A DNA stretch of 64,000 bases from Bacteriovoracaceae bacterium (GTDB lineage: Bacteria > Bdellovibrionota > UBA1018): the NCBI GenBank assembly GCA_947447665.1, contig CANFJX010000006.1:92691-156690 (forward strand), in the 5' to 3' direction. Made by a program: the position numbers and the translations under genes. Below, piece by piece: positions 1 through 7,902 of this stretch. Numbering within the stretch: the stretch's first letter is position 1; every line of letters begins with the position of its first letter. The notes under the pieces were generated by a model, which searched no databases, was not told where the DNA came from, and saw nothing but the letters and a program-made list of their open reading frames with translations.

Positions 1-1948
1 CAGGAAGCTCGGCCATGGCTGCCTTGGCAGCACTCGCGCGCGTCTCAGATGCCAAGTCCGACGCCAGATGTCGGTCCCTCTGGGCACTCAAATTAAACCC
101 CTCGACCACTAAAGGCAGAACCCCGAAGGGAGGAACATCCAAGGTAAAGCGATGCCCGGGTGCCACTGCATCCAAATTTGGTTCGGACTGAGAATCATTA
201 ACGAGAGCCTGACCGAGATCTCCGACTTGAACTTCCCTGGAGTAAACCATATCAGCGGTCACTGGGCGGCGGGAACCATTCAAAATGAAAGTCGCTAAGC
301 GATCTCCCTCAACTTCCAGAGGGATCACTTTCAATCGGGGATCGCTGAGCTGGCAATAGTTTTCGATTTCAGCGATCGAAAGAATCGCATTCAAAAAAAC
401 CTGCCACGCAGACAGCGGCTCTCCCTTCAGACTCGTGGTGTCGAGAGTGTCATAGACAATCAGTTTACCATCGCCCAAACTATGAAGCTGGTAGGTAAAC
501 CCAAGATCAATCTCCATTCGCCGAGTTTTAGAGACCGCCTGCTCCAGTTCCTGGCGCGCCAATTCTGTATAGAGTTTGGTCCGAGGAAGCACCACGACTC
601 GACCTGACTTGGTCCAAGCTAGGAGTTTTTGAATCGTTTCACGAGTGAGCACGCAAGAAGGATCGACAATCAATAAATTCGCCGTATCTCCGCTAAAAAT
701 TAGCTCAAGTGAGGAGATCATACGAACTGAAGGCCCCAATCGCCCGCGAAGCTCATCCCACAAAGTTCCATAATCCGACCAAAGATGCGGCACCCAATAG
801 TAAGCCCTCGGTTTCAGCTGAAACCTTTTTTCAGCTAAACTCCTCGCAATGGATTCCACCCGACCTCTAAATTGAGAGGAGAAAGAAAACCACTCCGCCT
901 CGTCAATGAGCAAGCCCCCCCCTTGTCCTCCCCCTAGGAGAAGCGACTTGAGGACTAAAAATTGCTTTTCTGCTTCGGCCAGCATCCGAAATCCACCCAT
1001 GCAAGTCCAGTGGGTCCAAAACGGAGCAGGCGATGAATTAGAAAATGAAGTCCGAGAGACTGCCTCATCCAAGAGCAATGAGAGCTGGTTGAAATCGATA
1101 TGCCCCCCAGCCATACATTGTAAAAAATGACTGTAAATTGAGCTGGTATCAGCCTCGGGAGTAAAAAGTTCAACTTCTGTGACCTTGAGGTGAGTTGATT
1201 TCTTTCTCAAGGCCTGAAGCGATCGATTCCGAAAAATCGTTTCAGACTGTTGGTAGAACCAACGGCGGTTCACCTCCTCTAAGGATCGCGTTTTCCATCG
1301 ATTGGCAGAAGACGGCGTAGGATCCATGAACTCACGCTGAGAGTAAAACTGATCCACACCTTGCCGATAAGCGAGGGCAGCATGAGATGAATAGTCGCCG
1401 GCAGCTCCTCCAAACGGAGTGTTCGAAGAGGCCAACGGAGAACGGTAGTACTTCCAAAGGCTCCCCGTCAAAACCGCAGTCACTCGGCTCACCCACTGCG
1501 GCTGAGTGCGAGCCAGATCCGCTAAAACCCCATCCATGCGCGACAAAAAGCTGTAGTAGCGCTTGTTGAAGTCAGGAGCAAAAAGAGAAGGAAGGTGAAA
1601 TGAGTTAGGCGGAAAATGAGATGTCACAGGCCCCGCATGGCAATGCTGCGCACGATTCTCAGCTTTCGAAATCAAATCTTTGGGAAAGCCCGAATTCGGA
1701 TAGTGAACCCCCACCTCGGGGCTAAGGATCAGGTAAACCCTCATTTCCCGATCTGCCGCGGCCTGTAGGACTCTCGACAGTAAATTGGAGATATCTGACT
1801 CCGCCGCCTGCCACGGTACAAAAGTGGCAAACTGCGTGATGCCACGTTTGAGTAATTCGTCTAGGCGGCCTCCGATCCTCGACGGACGGATTTCCCAGTA
1901 GTTCACCAACAACAGAATCGGGTATAGATTGACGTCGCCCCCAAGCAT
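1..1948 (-). CDS. Glycoside hydrolase 42-like protein, 3' end outside the window
   Basis: The frame is open without a stop from an ATG at 1948 to the left edge, giving at least 649 residues, so the C-terminus is missing. The N-terminal third reads like the start of a TIM barrel (RIGGRLDELLKRG, then TQFATFVPWQ, then VYLILSPE). An acidic strand, LLIDEAEW, lies near residue 348. It is followed by a Rossmann-like segment (LLIVDP, RVVVLPRT) resembling the trimerisation domain of GH42 beta-galactosidases. The family is a judgement from this layout; I cannot assign catalytic glutamates, and an inactive or different glycosidase clan is possible. No Shine-Dalgarno precedes the ATG. An in-frame TTG at 1972 with AGGTGA upstream is an alternative start. 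The gene is divergent from the acyl-CoA dehydrogenase gene, with only about 40 bp between them. Confidence 0.7.
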   Translation of the reverse strand, partial: MLGGDVNLYPILLLVNYWEIRPSRIGGRLDELLKRGITQFATFVPWQAAESDISNLLSRVLQAAADREMRVYLILSPEVGVHYPNSGFPKDLISKAENRAQHCHAGPVTSHFPPNSFHLPSLFAPDFNKRYYSFLSRMDGVLADLARTQPQWVSRVTAVLTGSLWKYYRSPLASSNTPFGGAAGDYSSHAALAYRQGVDQFYSQREFMDPTPSSANRWKTRSLEEVNRRWFYQQSETIFRNRSLQALRKKSTHLKVTEVELFTPEADTSSIYSHFLQCMAGGHIDFNQLSLLLDEAVSRTSFSNSSPAPFWTHWTCMGGFRMLAEAEKQFLVLKSLLLGGGQGGGLLIDEAEWFSFSSQFRGRVESIARSLAEKRFQLKPRAYYWVPHLWSDYGTLWDELRGRLGPSVRMISSLELIFSGDTANLLIVDPSCVLTRETIQKLLAWTKSGRVVVLPRTKLYTELARQELEQAVSKTRRMEIDLGFTYQLHSLGDGKLIVYDTLDTTSLKGEPLSAWQVFLNAILSIAEIENYCQLSDPRLKVIPLEVEGDRLATFILNGSRRPVTADMVYSREVQVGDLGQALVNDSQSEPNLDAVAPGHRFTLDVPPFGVLPLVVEGFNLSAQRDRHLASDLASETRASAAKAAMAELP

Positions 1949-1956
1949 GCTATGAA
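1929..1956 (+). promoter_or_regulatory. Candidate sigma70 promoter of the acyl-CoA dehydrogenase gene
   Basis: TTGACG (1929-1934) and TATGAA (1951-1956) are separated by 16 bp. The predicted start near 1963 leaves room for the AAGGAG ribosome site of the gene at 1989. The elements lie inside the 5' end of the divergent gene. The match is 5/6 and 4/6, so this is only a candidate. Confidence 0.4.
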
Positions 1957-1988
1957 TTATTACACGTACCAAGCAAGGAGTCACCTAT

Positions 1989-3146
1989 ATGTGGTTTTTT
2001 TCTGAAGAACATCGAATGTTACAAAACAGCGTCCGTCAATTCTCGACTCAGGAACTAACACCTTGCATCGAAAAGTTAGATCACGAAGAAGGATTCAACC
2101 GAGAAGCATTCTTCAAAATGGGTGAACTCGGTTTACTTGGAATCACCATCCCCGAGGAAGAAGGAGGAGCCGGTCTAGACGCCGTTTCCGCAACCCTAGT
2201 TATGGAAGAAATGGGAGCAGTCGATGCCTCAACTACTCTCTCCTACCTCGCTCACTCGATTCTTTGCGTCAATCAAATCGGAAAAAACGGAACATCCGAG
2301 CAAAAGAAAAAATATTTGCCAAAGTTGCTCTCCGGAGAATGGATCGGTGGCATGGGGATGTCTGAACCCGATGCGGGTTCAGATGCTCTCGCCATGAAAA
2401 CAAAAGCTATCCGCCAAGAGGGGCACTACCTCCTCAACGGCTCAAAAACCTGGATCACCAATGGGCCGGTAGGAGACGTATTTTACTGTTATGCGCGGAC
2501 GGGGGAAAAGAAGTCGGATATCTCGACTTTTCTTATCGATCGGGACATGCCCGGGTTTTCTACCGGTAAGAAATTTTCAAAAATGGGAATGAGAGCATCA
2601 CCCACGGGCGAGCTTGTTTTCGCCAACTGCCGACTGCCGGAGACTCAGCGAGTCGGGCAAGAGGGAAAAAGCATCAAAATGATGATGCAAAACCTAGATC
2701 TTGAGCGCATCACGATTTCTGGAATTTCTCTTGGAATCGCCCGTGCATCGATCGAGGTAGCAACAAAATATGCCAAAGAACGAATGGCCTTTGGTAAGCC
2801 TATTGGAGCTTTTCAACAAATCCAAGAACGACTTACGGAAGCCTCGGCCTGGTACGAGGCTTGCCGCTCTCTCACCTATCAAGCTGCCAAACTCTGGGAT
2901 CTGGGCCTGATGAACGATAAGGATGCCTCGATGATGGCGGCCAAGGCCAAGCTCCAAAGCGCCCAAATGGGGACCCAAGTCGCACTGGATGCGATCCAAA
3001 TTTTAGGTGGCTACGGATACACTCGAGAGTTTCCAGTCGAGCGCTATATGCGCGACGCTAAACTCATTGAAATCGGAGCAGGAACCAATGAAATTCTCCG
3101 AATTATTATTGCAAGGCAGATGTTAGGCGCCGATGTCGTAGGCTGA
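1989..3146 (+). CDS. Acyl-CoA dehydrogenase, isovaleryl-CoA dehydrogenase-like
   Basis: This 385-residue flavoenzyme should catalyse alpha,beta-dehydrogenation of an acyl-CoA, passing electrons to ETF. The family signature GMGMSEPDAGSDA lies at 121-133. The C-terminal motif GAGTNEI (363-369) has alanine where medium- and short-chain enzymes carry the catalytic glutamate of YEGT. The same GAGT form occurs in isovaleryl-CoA dehydrogenases, which use a glutamate in a DLER segment instead, and DLER is present here with Glu239. A branched-chain (leucine catabolism) substrate is therefore the best guess. AAGGAG lies eight bases before the ATG. The other leucine-degradation genes are not adjacent. 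A second acyl-CoA dehydrogenase of the EGT type lies at 6702-7844. Confidence 0.93.
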   Translation: MWFFSEEHRMLQNSVRQFSTQELTPCIEKLDHEEGFNREAFFKMGELGLLGITIPEEEGGAGLDAVSATLVMEEMGAVDASTTLSYLAHSILCVNQIGKNGTSEQKKKYLPKLLSGEWIGGMGMSEPDAGSDALAMKTKAIRQEGHYLLNGSKTWITNGPVGDVFYCYARTGEKKSDISTFLIDRDMPGFSTGKKFSKMGMRASPTGELVFANCRLPETQRVGQEGKSIKMMMQNLDLERITISGISLGIARASIEVATKYAKERMAFGKPIGAFQQIQERLTEASAWYEACRSLTYQAAKLWDLGLMNDKDASMMAAKAKLQSAQMGTQVALDAIQILGGYGYTREFPVERYMRDAKLIEIGAGTNEILRIIIARQMLGADVVG

Positions 3147-3203
3147 GATTGATCGCGGGAAGTATTCCTTTTTTTTTAATTTTCCCCACGTTATGCTGGG
3201 GTT

Positions 3204-4139
3204 ATGTCGAAAAAATCTAATCCTCCCGATGAGGGGACCGATAAAACTAACGTTCTCTTAGACAGTCAAAACACCCTTCTTAAGGAACTCGAAAAAGCCA
3301 AGGAGCAAGAAGCTTGCCTGATCATGATCCGAGGTAACCCTCAGGGTCATCGTTTTTTTTTGAATCAAAAGGAAATGCTGATTGGCCGAGAGCCGACTGC
3401 TGAAATCTGTATCTCCGATCAGGGAATTTCACGAAGGCATGCACAGATCACGAAAGAACACGAGGTTGTTTACCTCACTGACCTAGGTTCATCTAATGGG
3501 TCCTTTGTAAATAATCGACGACTGGATCCAAATGAAAAGGTGCGTTTAACCAAAGAAGATATGGTCAAACTGGGGGGTACGATTCTCAAGTTCCTACCCA
3601 AGGGTGAACTTGAAATTCTCTTCTACGGTAACCTGGGTTCGGCCGCCCATACGGACCGACTCACGCAAATCTATAACAAAGGGTATCTTTTGGAGGCCCT
3701 AGAGGCTGAGTTCAAAAGAGCGCGCGCACTGCACACTGACTTTAGTGTCATTTTTTTTGATTTAGATCACTTCAAGAAAATCAACGACACCTATGGCCAC
3801 GACGCAGGGGACTTAGTTCTAAAGGAAATATCCCAACTAATCCGCACTAGCCATGTGCGGCCAAAAGATCTCTTTGCCCGTTATGGGGGTGAGGAGTTCG
3901 TCATTCTTCTCTACAACACGCCGGGCAAAGCCGCCCAGGATATTGCTGAACGCATTCGAATTGGGATCGAAACCCACCCCTTTATCTATGAAAACAAAAG
4001 ACTTCCAGTCACCGCTAGTCTGGGTGTAGCAGAAATTCAGGCAGGAATAGAAGCAGCTCAGACTCTACTCAAGAAGGCAGATCAGGCTCTGTACGAGGCA
4101 AAAAATGGGGGACGGAACCAGGTTATCTTCAAGGGCTGA
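3204..4139 (+). CDS. FHA-GGDEF diguanylate cyclase, DgcB-like
   Basis: A 311-residue soluble protein predicted to make cyclic di-GMP. An N-terminal tail of about 38 residues holds several Ser/Thr (T12, T15, S21, T24). An FHA phosphothreonine-binding domain follows (about 45-125; GRE at 61, SRRHA at 76, SSNGS at 96). The GGDEF domain (about 145-310) has an active GGEEF site at 228-232 and an inhibitory RxxD site, RPKD, at 219-222, exactly five residues upstream. This order, with an N-terminal tail before the FHA, matches Bdellovibrio DgcB, where the FHA is known to sense phosphorylation of its own tail; that the same holds here is inference. A TATGCT hexamer ends six bases before the ATG, so the message may be leaderless. 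The sensor kinase downstream is convergent. Confidence 0.93.
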   Translation: MSKKSNPPDEGTDKTNVLLDSQNTLLKELEKAKEQEACLIMIRGNPQGHRFFLNQKEMLIGREPTAEICISDQGISRRHAQITKEHEVVYLTDLGSSNGSFVNNRRLDPNEKVRLTKEDMVKLGGTILKFLPKGELEILFYGNLGSAAHTDRLTQIYNKGYLLEALEAEFKRARALHTDFSVIFFDLDHFKKINDTYGHDAGDLVLKEISQLIRTSHVRPKDLFARYGGEEFVILLYNTPGKAAQDIAERIRIGIETHPFIYENKRLPVTASLGVAEIQAGIEAAQTLLKKADQALYEAKNGGRNQVIFKG

Positions 4140-4145
4140 ATATCC

Positions 4146-4985
4146 TTACGCAGCTACTTTCCGATCATACCGGACATGAGTCCGAGCATCCAGAGGTAGA
4201 GTCAAAGTGAAGGTTGTGCCAGCCTCCTGAGAGCTCTCGACCGAAACACCACCCCCGTGAGCTTCAGCGATCCCCTTGACGAGAGCAAGTCCCAGGCCCC
4301 ACCCGGTCGAGCTCGCCTCTTTGGCTTGAGGCCCGCGCTCAAAAAGATCAAACAACTGAGCTCGGTTGTCGGCAGGGATCGGCTCACCCTCATTATGAAC
4401 GGCAAGTTGAACCTGCCCCCCCGAGGAGCTTAAGGAAATCACCCCGGGTCGAGCCGGATTACCGTACTTCACCGCATTGATCATGAGATTATCCAATGCT
4501 CTTTTGATGTATCGCTTATCCCAATACCCCAAGATTGGAACGGCACCCGGATCATAGGTAAAACGATCTCCGATCGCCTCGCTGGTCTCATCGAGCCCCT
4601 CTTGAACGAACTCACGAAAGTCTCCTTGAGTTAAAGACAGCGCGAGAGACCTTCCCGACCGCATGAGATTAGTATCCAAGAGGTCCTCCACCATCAGCTC
4701 AGTTCGATTAATCGATTGAACGATACGACTGGACAACCGCTGAGCGGCATCAAGCCGCTCCTCTCGTAAAATGAGCTGAGCAGCCGACTTCACAGCAGTC
4801 AGCGGTGTTCTTAAGTCATGAGCCAAGGCTGAGATAAATTGCTCTCGAAGCCGATATTGATTTTCGGCAAATGCGGCAGCAGCCTCTGCAATTCCAAGCT
4901 CAATGACATCAATAATTGCATTCATCTCTCGAGGAGTCATGATCACCGTCTCGGGGACGGAATTAAAAATAGCCCGCCTGAGCAA
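4146..4985 (-). CDS. Sensor histidine kinase core, 3' part of an amber-interrupted gene
   Basis: This 279-residue segment carries a HisKA domain with phospho-acceptor H56 in ALAHDLRTPL and a HATPase_c domain with N166 and N170 in DNLMINAVKYG. The G2 box is GWGLGL at 228-233. It has no membrane segment and no receiver domain. The reading frame continues upstream through YRLLRR to a TAG at 5037-5039 and then, in the same frame, into the RsbRD-like segment at 5037-5276. Together the two match the usual single-gene layout of kinases with an RsbRD-type N-terminus. If made separately, translation would have to begin at the TTG at 4985 or another weak start; I see no good ribosome site. No response-regulator gene is adjacent. 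Confidence 0.7.
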   Translation of the reverse strand: MLRRAIFNSVPETVIMTPREMNAIIDVIELGIAEAAAAFAENQYRLREQFISALAHDLRTPLTAVKSAAQLILREERLDAAQRLSSRIVQSINRTELMVEDLLDTNLMRSGRSLALSLTQGDFREFVQEGLDETSEAIGDRFTYDPGAVPILGYWDKRYIKRALDNLMINAVKYGNPARPGVISLSSSGGQVQLAVHNEGEPIPADNRAQLFDLFERGPQAKEASSTGWGLGLALVKGIAEAHGGGVSVESSQEAGTTFTLTLPLDARTHVRYDRKVAA

Positions 4986-5036
4986 TCGATATTCTAAAAT
5001 GACTTGGTTGATCGAATAATGAGGTAGATCCGCTCG

Positions 5037-5276
5037 CTAGCTTCCGTGGGCGCGAGCGGCCTCGATTTTAGGCTCCTCGGCTGGCTCGATCCCTAACGCG
5101 ATCATCTCCAAAGTGCCACAGAGCGTCTCTAAGAGAAGCGGAATCGAGTCTCTCAATTTTGAAGTGTCTAAATCGCTCGAAACCCTAACCGTAGCGCGAA
5201 CCTGAGTCTCCCATTCATTCAAAATCTCAGGAGTCGCCTGGCGCAAAACCCGAGAGAGCGGTAAAACACTATCCAT
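5037..5276 (-). CDS. RsbRD-like N-terminal domain, 5' part of an amber-interrupted kinase gene
   Basis: This 79-residue helical segment has the pattern of RsbRD/RsbU-type N-terminal sensor domains (ILNEWETQVRA, then LRDSIPLLLETL, ending ARAHGS). Such domains normally continue with a basic helix and a V-x-E-Y-R-x-LR motif leading into a histidine kinase. Here a TAG stands directly after HGS. Beyond it the same frame reads RADLPHYS, then VILEYRLLRR, and the intact kinase core. The stop most simply arose from CAG (Gln), since HG-x-Q-R is typical at this place in the family. A sequencing error, a real pseudogene, or a programmed split or readthrough are the alternatives. Confidence 0.6.
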   Translation of the reverse strand: MDSVLPLSRVLRQATPEILNEWETQVRATVRVSSDLDTSKLRDSIPLLLETLCGTLEMIALGIEPAEEPKIEAARAHGS

Positions 5277-5323
5277 AAGTCATCAGATGAGTTCAACAAA
5301 TATACCGATCCGAAGGATTCGGC

Positions 5324-6679
5324 TCAAAGTTGAGTTCGGGTGCCCCGCAATCGCTGATAAGCATTGGATTCTTCCTCGGCTGGCGGAGGCTCAACCGAGA
5401 GCGATTTACGGATATATACTTTCGCTTCTTCGACACCGGGCTGATCAAAGGGATTCACCTCCCAAAGCACACCAGCAAGAGCTGTTAAAGAGCAAAAAGC
5501 AAAGTACAGCGCGCCGAGTCCACGCTCATCTAATCGATCCAACTTGACTGAAAGATGAGGGCGTCCCTGCTTGGTCAAAACCAACGATGTGGCCTGATAC
5601 TCGGTAGCTAATAATTCATGAAGGGTATGCCCTTCAAGAATCTTAAAGGCTGGGTACTCTCTGCGATCCTGAGTCAGTGGGGATCGAGGAATTTTGACCT
5701 CATCATCAACATGATCTACCGTCATAAAAAACGTCACTTTATCATCAGGTCCATCCCGCAAGAGTTGCAGAATGCTGTGCTGATCCGTCGCACCCACAGC
5801 AGCGAGCGGAGTGAATCCCTTGCCATCTTTACCTAAGCTCTCACCCCAGAGTTGAACAAACCAAGACCCCAGGAGCCTAAGCCGTGTGGAATAAGGCATA
5901 CATACGTGAACGGAGCGCTTCGGGTATTGGCTCAAGAGTTCCTGCGCCAAAATGAATAGGGGATTTTTCTCAACCGGAGTTTTTTCAATATAGTCTCTCA
6001 CCTGCTTAGCTCCGGTAAGAATAGAACTAGCCGAGAGCCCCGCCAAGGCGGCAGCAAATAATCCGACCGGACTGAAAATACTAAAGCGCCCCCCGATCGA
6101 CGGTGCAATCGAGAGAGACGGAATACCCTCTTGCTGAACAAATTGGCGAAGATCCCCCTTCAATGGATCCGTAATCGCGACAAAATTCGTCTTCCAGCGT
6201 TCCTTTCCCAACCACTCCAAAGCCAGCAACGCCTGAGCCATGGTTTCGAAGGTAGTTCCTGACTTAGTGACGCAGCAAACTAAAGTCGAAGTTGGCTTGA
6301 TCTTTTTGAGGGTCGAGGTCCACTCCAGTGGGTCTGGATTTTCTACAAAATGAAACCGAATGCCCGACTGACATTTTTCCTGAAGACTGGACAACATACT
6401 GATGGGACCGAGAGCACTCCCCCCGATTCCTAGAAAGAGACAGTCGGAGAAGGTGCCCTTTCTCAGAAGCGATTCGGCTAGCTCTTCAGATTCTTTTAGC
6501 TGAGACAACTCAGGATTGATGGGGCAATCAAAGAAGCCCACATCTCCAGCATGAAACCGTGACTTGAGCTTGGACCAAGCCTCTTGCAAAGCCTCGGCAT
6601 CAGGCTCTCGCTTCATCGTCATTTGCGACCAATCAATCGTAATCGGTGCACTTCCTAATCGAGATGCGGTGACTGCCAT
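5324..6679 (-). CDS. pgi: Glucose-6-phosphate isomerase
   Basis: This cytoplasmic enzyme interconverts glucose-6-phosphate and fructose-6-phosphate. The two family signatures are visible: APSIGGRFSIFSPVG (from about 192) and NPFDQPGVEEAK near the C-terminus. The phosphate-binding SGTTFET lies at 140-146. From the ATG at 6679, which has GGAG nine bases upstream, the protein is 451 residues, slightly shorter than E. coli Pgi (549) and closer to compact bacterial forms. The frame stays open upstream, but that segment overlaps the preceding gene and lacks a family match. It follows the acyl-CoA dehydrogenase gene by 22 bp in the same orientation, so the two are probably co-transcribed. Confidence 0.95.
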   Translation of the reverse strand: MAVTASRLGSAPITIDWSQMTMKREPDAEALQEAWSKLKSRFHAGDVGFFDCPINPELSQLKESEELAESLLRKGTFSDCLFLGIGGSALGPISMLSSLQEKCQSGIRFHFVENPDPLEWTSTLKKIKPTSTLVCCVTKSGTTFETMAQALLALEWLGKERWKTNFVAITDPLKGDLRQFVQQEGIPSLSIAPSIGGRFSIFSPVGLFAAALAGLSASSILTGAKQVRDYIEKTPVEKNPLFILAQELLSQYPKRSVHVCMPYSTRLRLLGSWFVQLWGESLGKDGKGFTPLAAVGATDQHSILQLLRDGPDDKVTFFMTVDHVDDEVKIPRSPLTQDRREYPAFKILEGHTLHELLATEYQATSLVLTKQGRPHLSVKLDRLDERGLGALYFAFCSLTALAGVLWEVNPFDQPGVEEAKVYIRKSLSVEPPPAEEESNAYQRLRGTRTQL

Positions 6680-6701
6680 AGATCCCACTCCTTTTGATTT
6701 G

Positions 6702-7844
6702 CTAGCTTTTTTGCTCCAGCAAGTTCTTACCAATAATCAGTCTTTGAATCTGATTCGTTCCTTCAACAATTTGGAGCACCTTAGCTTCCCGCATGTAGCG
6801 CTCCACTGGAAAGTCCTGGGTATACCCCGAACCGCCCAAAATCTGAACGGCGTCTGTGGTTACTTTCATCGCCATATCCGTTGCAAAGAGTTTAGCCATG
6901 GCAGCCTCCTGAGTAAAAGACCAACCGCGGTCACGGAGCTGGGCTGCTTGATAAACCAACAGACGTGCGGCTTCCCACTGAACCGCCATATCCGCCAACA
7001 TAAAAGATACTCCCTGAAATTCGCCAATCGGCTTCCCAAATTGCTCTCGATGCTTGGCATGTCGAACTGCAATCTCGAGCGACGCGCCCGCAATTCCAAG
7101 TGCCGCAGCGGCAATCGTAATTCTGCCACTATCGAGAGCGGTCATTGCAACTTTAAAACCCTCGCCTTCGGCCCCCACTCGGTTTTTAGCGGGCAACCTC
7201 ACTTGCTCCAGGACCAGTTCCATCGTATGGGACACCTGACATCCCATCTTTTTTTCTCGTTTACCCAGACTTAATCCCGGGGTTCCCTTTTCCATGAGAA
7301 AAGTCGAAATACCAGATGGACCAGGTCCTCCGGTGCGGGCCATCACCAAAATTACATCAGCCGAGTCGCCTTGAGTCACCCAATGCTTGGTGCCCTGCAA
7401 AACATAGAAATCCCCGTCTCGTTGAGCCGTAGTTCTCAGACTCCCTGCATCCGAACCCGATCCAGCCTCAGATAAGCTAAATGCTCCGATCGCCCGACCC
7501 TCAGCCAGGGGCCGAATCCACTTTTCCTTCTGCTCCGGAGCTCCGAAACGACTCAAGATGACCTGAGGAAGCCCAGTCACTGCAACGCTAATCGCATACC
7601 CGGCACTCACTCGCGCCAACTCCTCTAAAACGACAATATAATCTTGATATCCCAGTCCAGCGCCGCCAAACTCCTCGGCCACTGGAACTCCCGTGAGCCC
7701 GAGTTCACCCAAGGCGCGAATCCACTCAGGACGAAATTTTTCATCCATTTCGTCTTGCTCAATGAGGGGAAGCATCTCTTTTGTGGCAAACTTTCGAGTT
7801 AGATCTCTGAGCTGGCCTTGAGTTTCGGTTTCGGAATAGTCCAT
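6702..7844 (-). CDS. Acyl-CoA dehydrogenase, short-chain/butyryl type
   Basis: This 380-residue flavoprotein catalyses the first step of beta-oxidation of short acyl-CoAs. The signature AFSLSEAGSGSDAG lies at 121-134. The C-terminal motif is VEGTNQIQR with the catalytic base Glu361, as in butyryl- and medium-chain enzymes. This separates it from the GAGT-type enzyme at 1989-3146. The ATG at 7844 is chosen because the family alignment begins with the next residues (DYSETETQGQLRDL). A longer reading to 8168 would run into the divergent mutL gene and is rejected. The ribosome site is weak (GAG at a distance of about 10). Confidence 0.94.
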   Translation of the reverse strand: MDYSETETQGQLRDLTRKFATKEMLPLIEQDEMDEKFRPEWIRALGELGLTGVPVAEEFGGAGLGYQDYIVVLEELARVSAGYAISVAVTGLPQVILSRFGAPEQKEKWIRPLAEGRAIGAFSLSEAGSGSDAGSLRTTAQRDGDFYVLQGTKHWVTQGDSADVILVMARTGGPGPSGISTFLMEKGTPGLSLGKREKKMGCQVSHTMELVLEQVRLPAKNRVGAEGEGFKVAMTALDSGRITIAAAALGIAGASLEIAVRHAKHREQFGKPIGEFQGVSFMLADMAVQWEAARLLVYQAAQLRDRGWSFTQEAAMAKLFATDMAMKVTTDAVQILGGSGYTQDFPVERYMREAKVLQIVEGTNQIQRLIIGKNLLEQKS

Positions 7845-7902
7845 AGAGCCAACTCTAGAACAAGGATTGGGGAAAGCATAGACCCATGCCCAAAAAAAGA
7901 GT

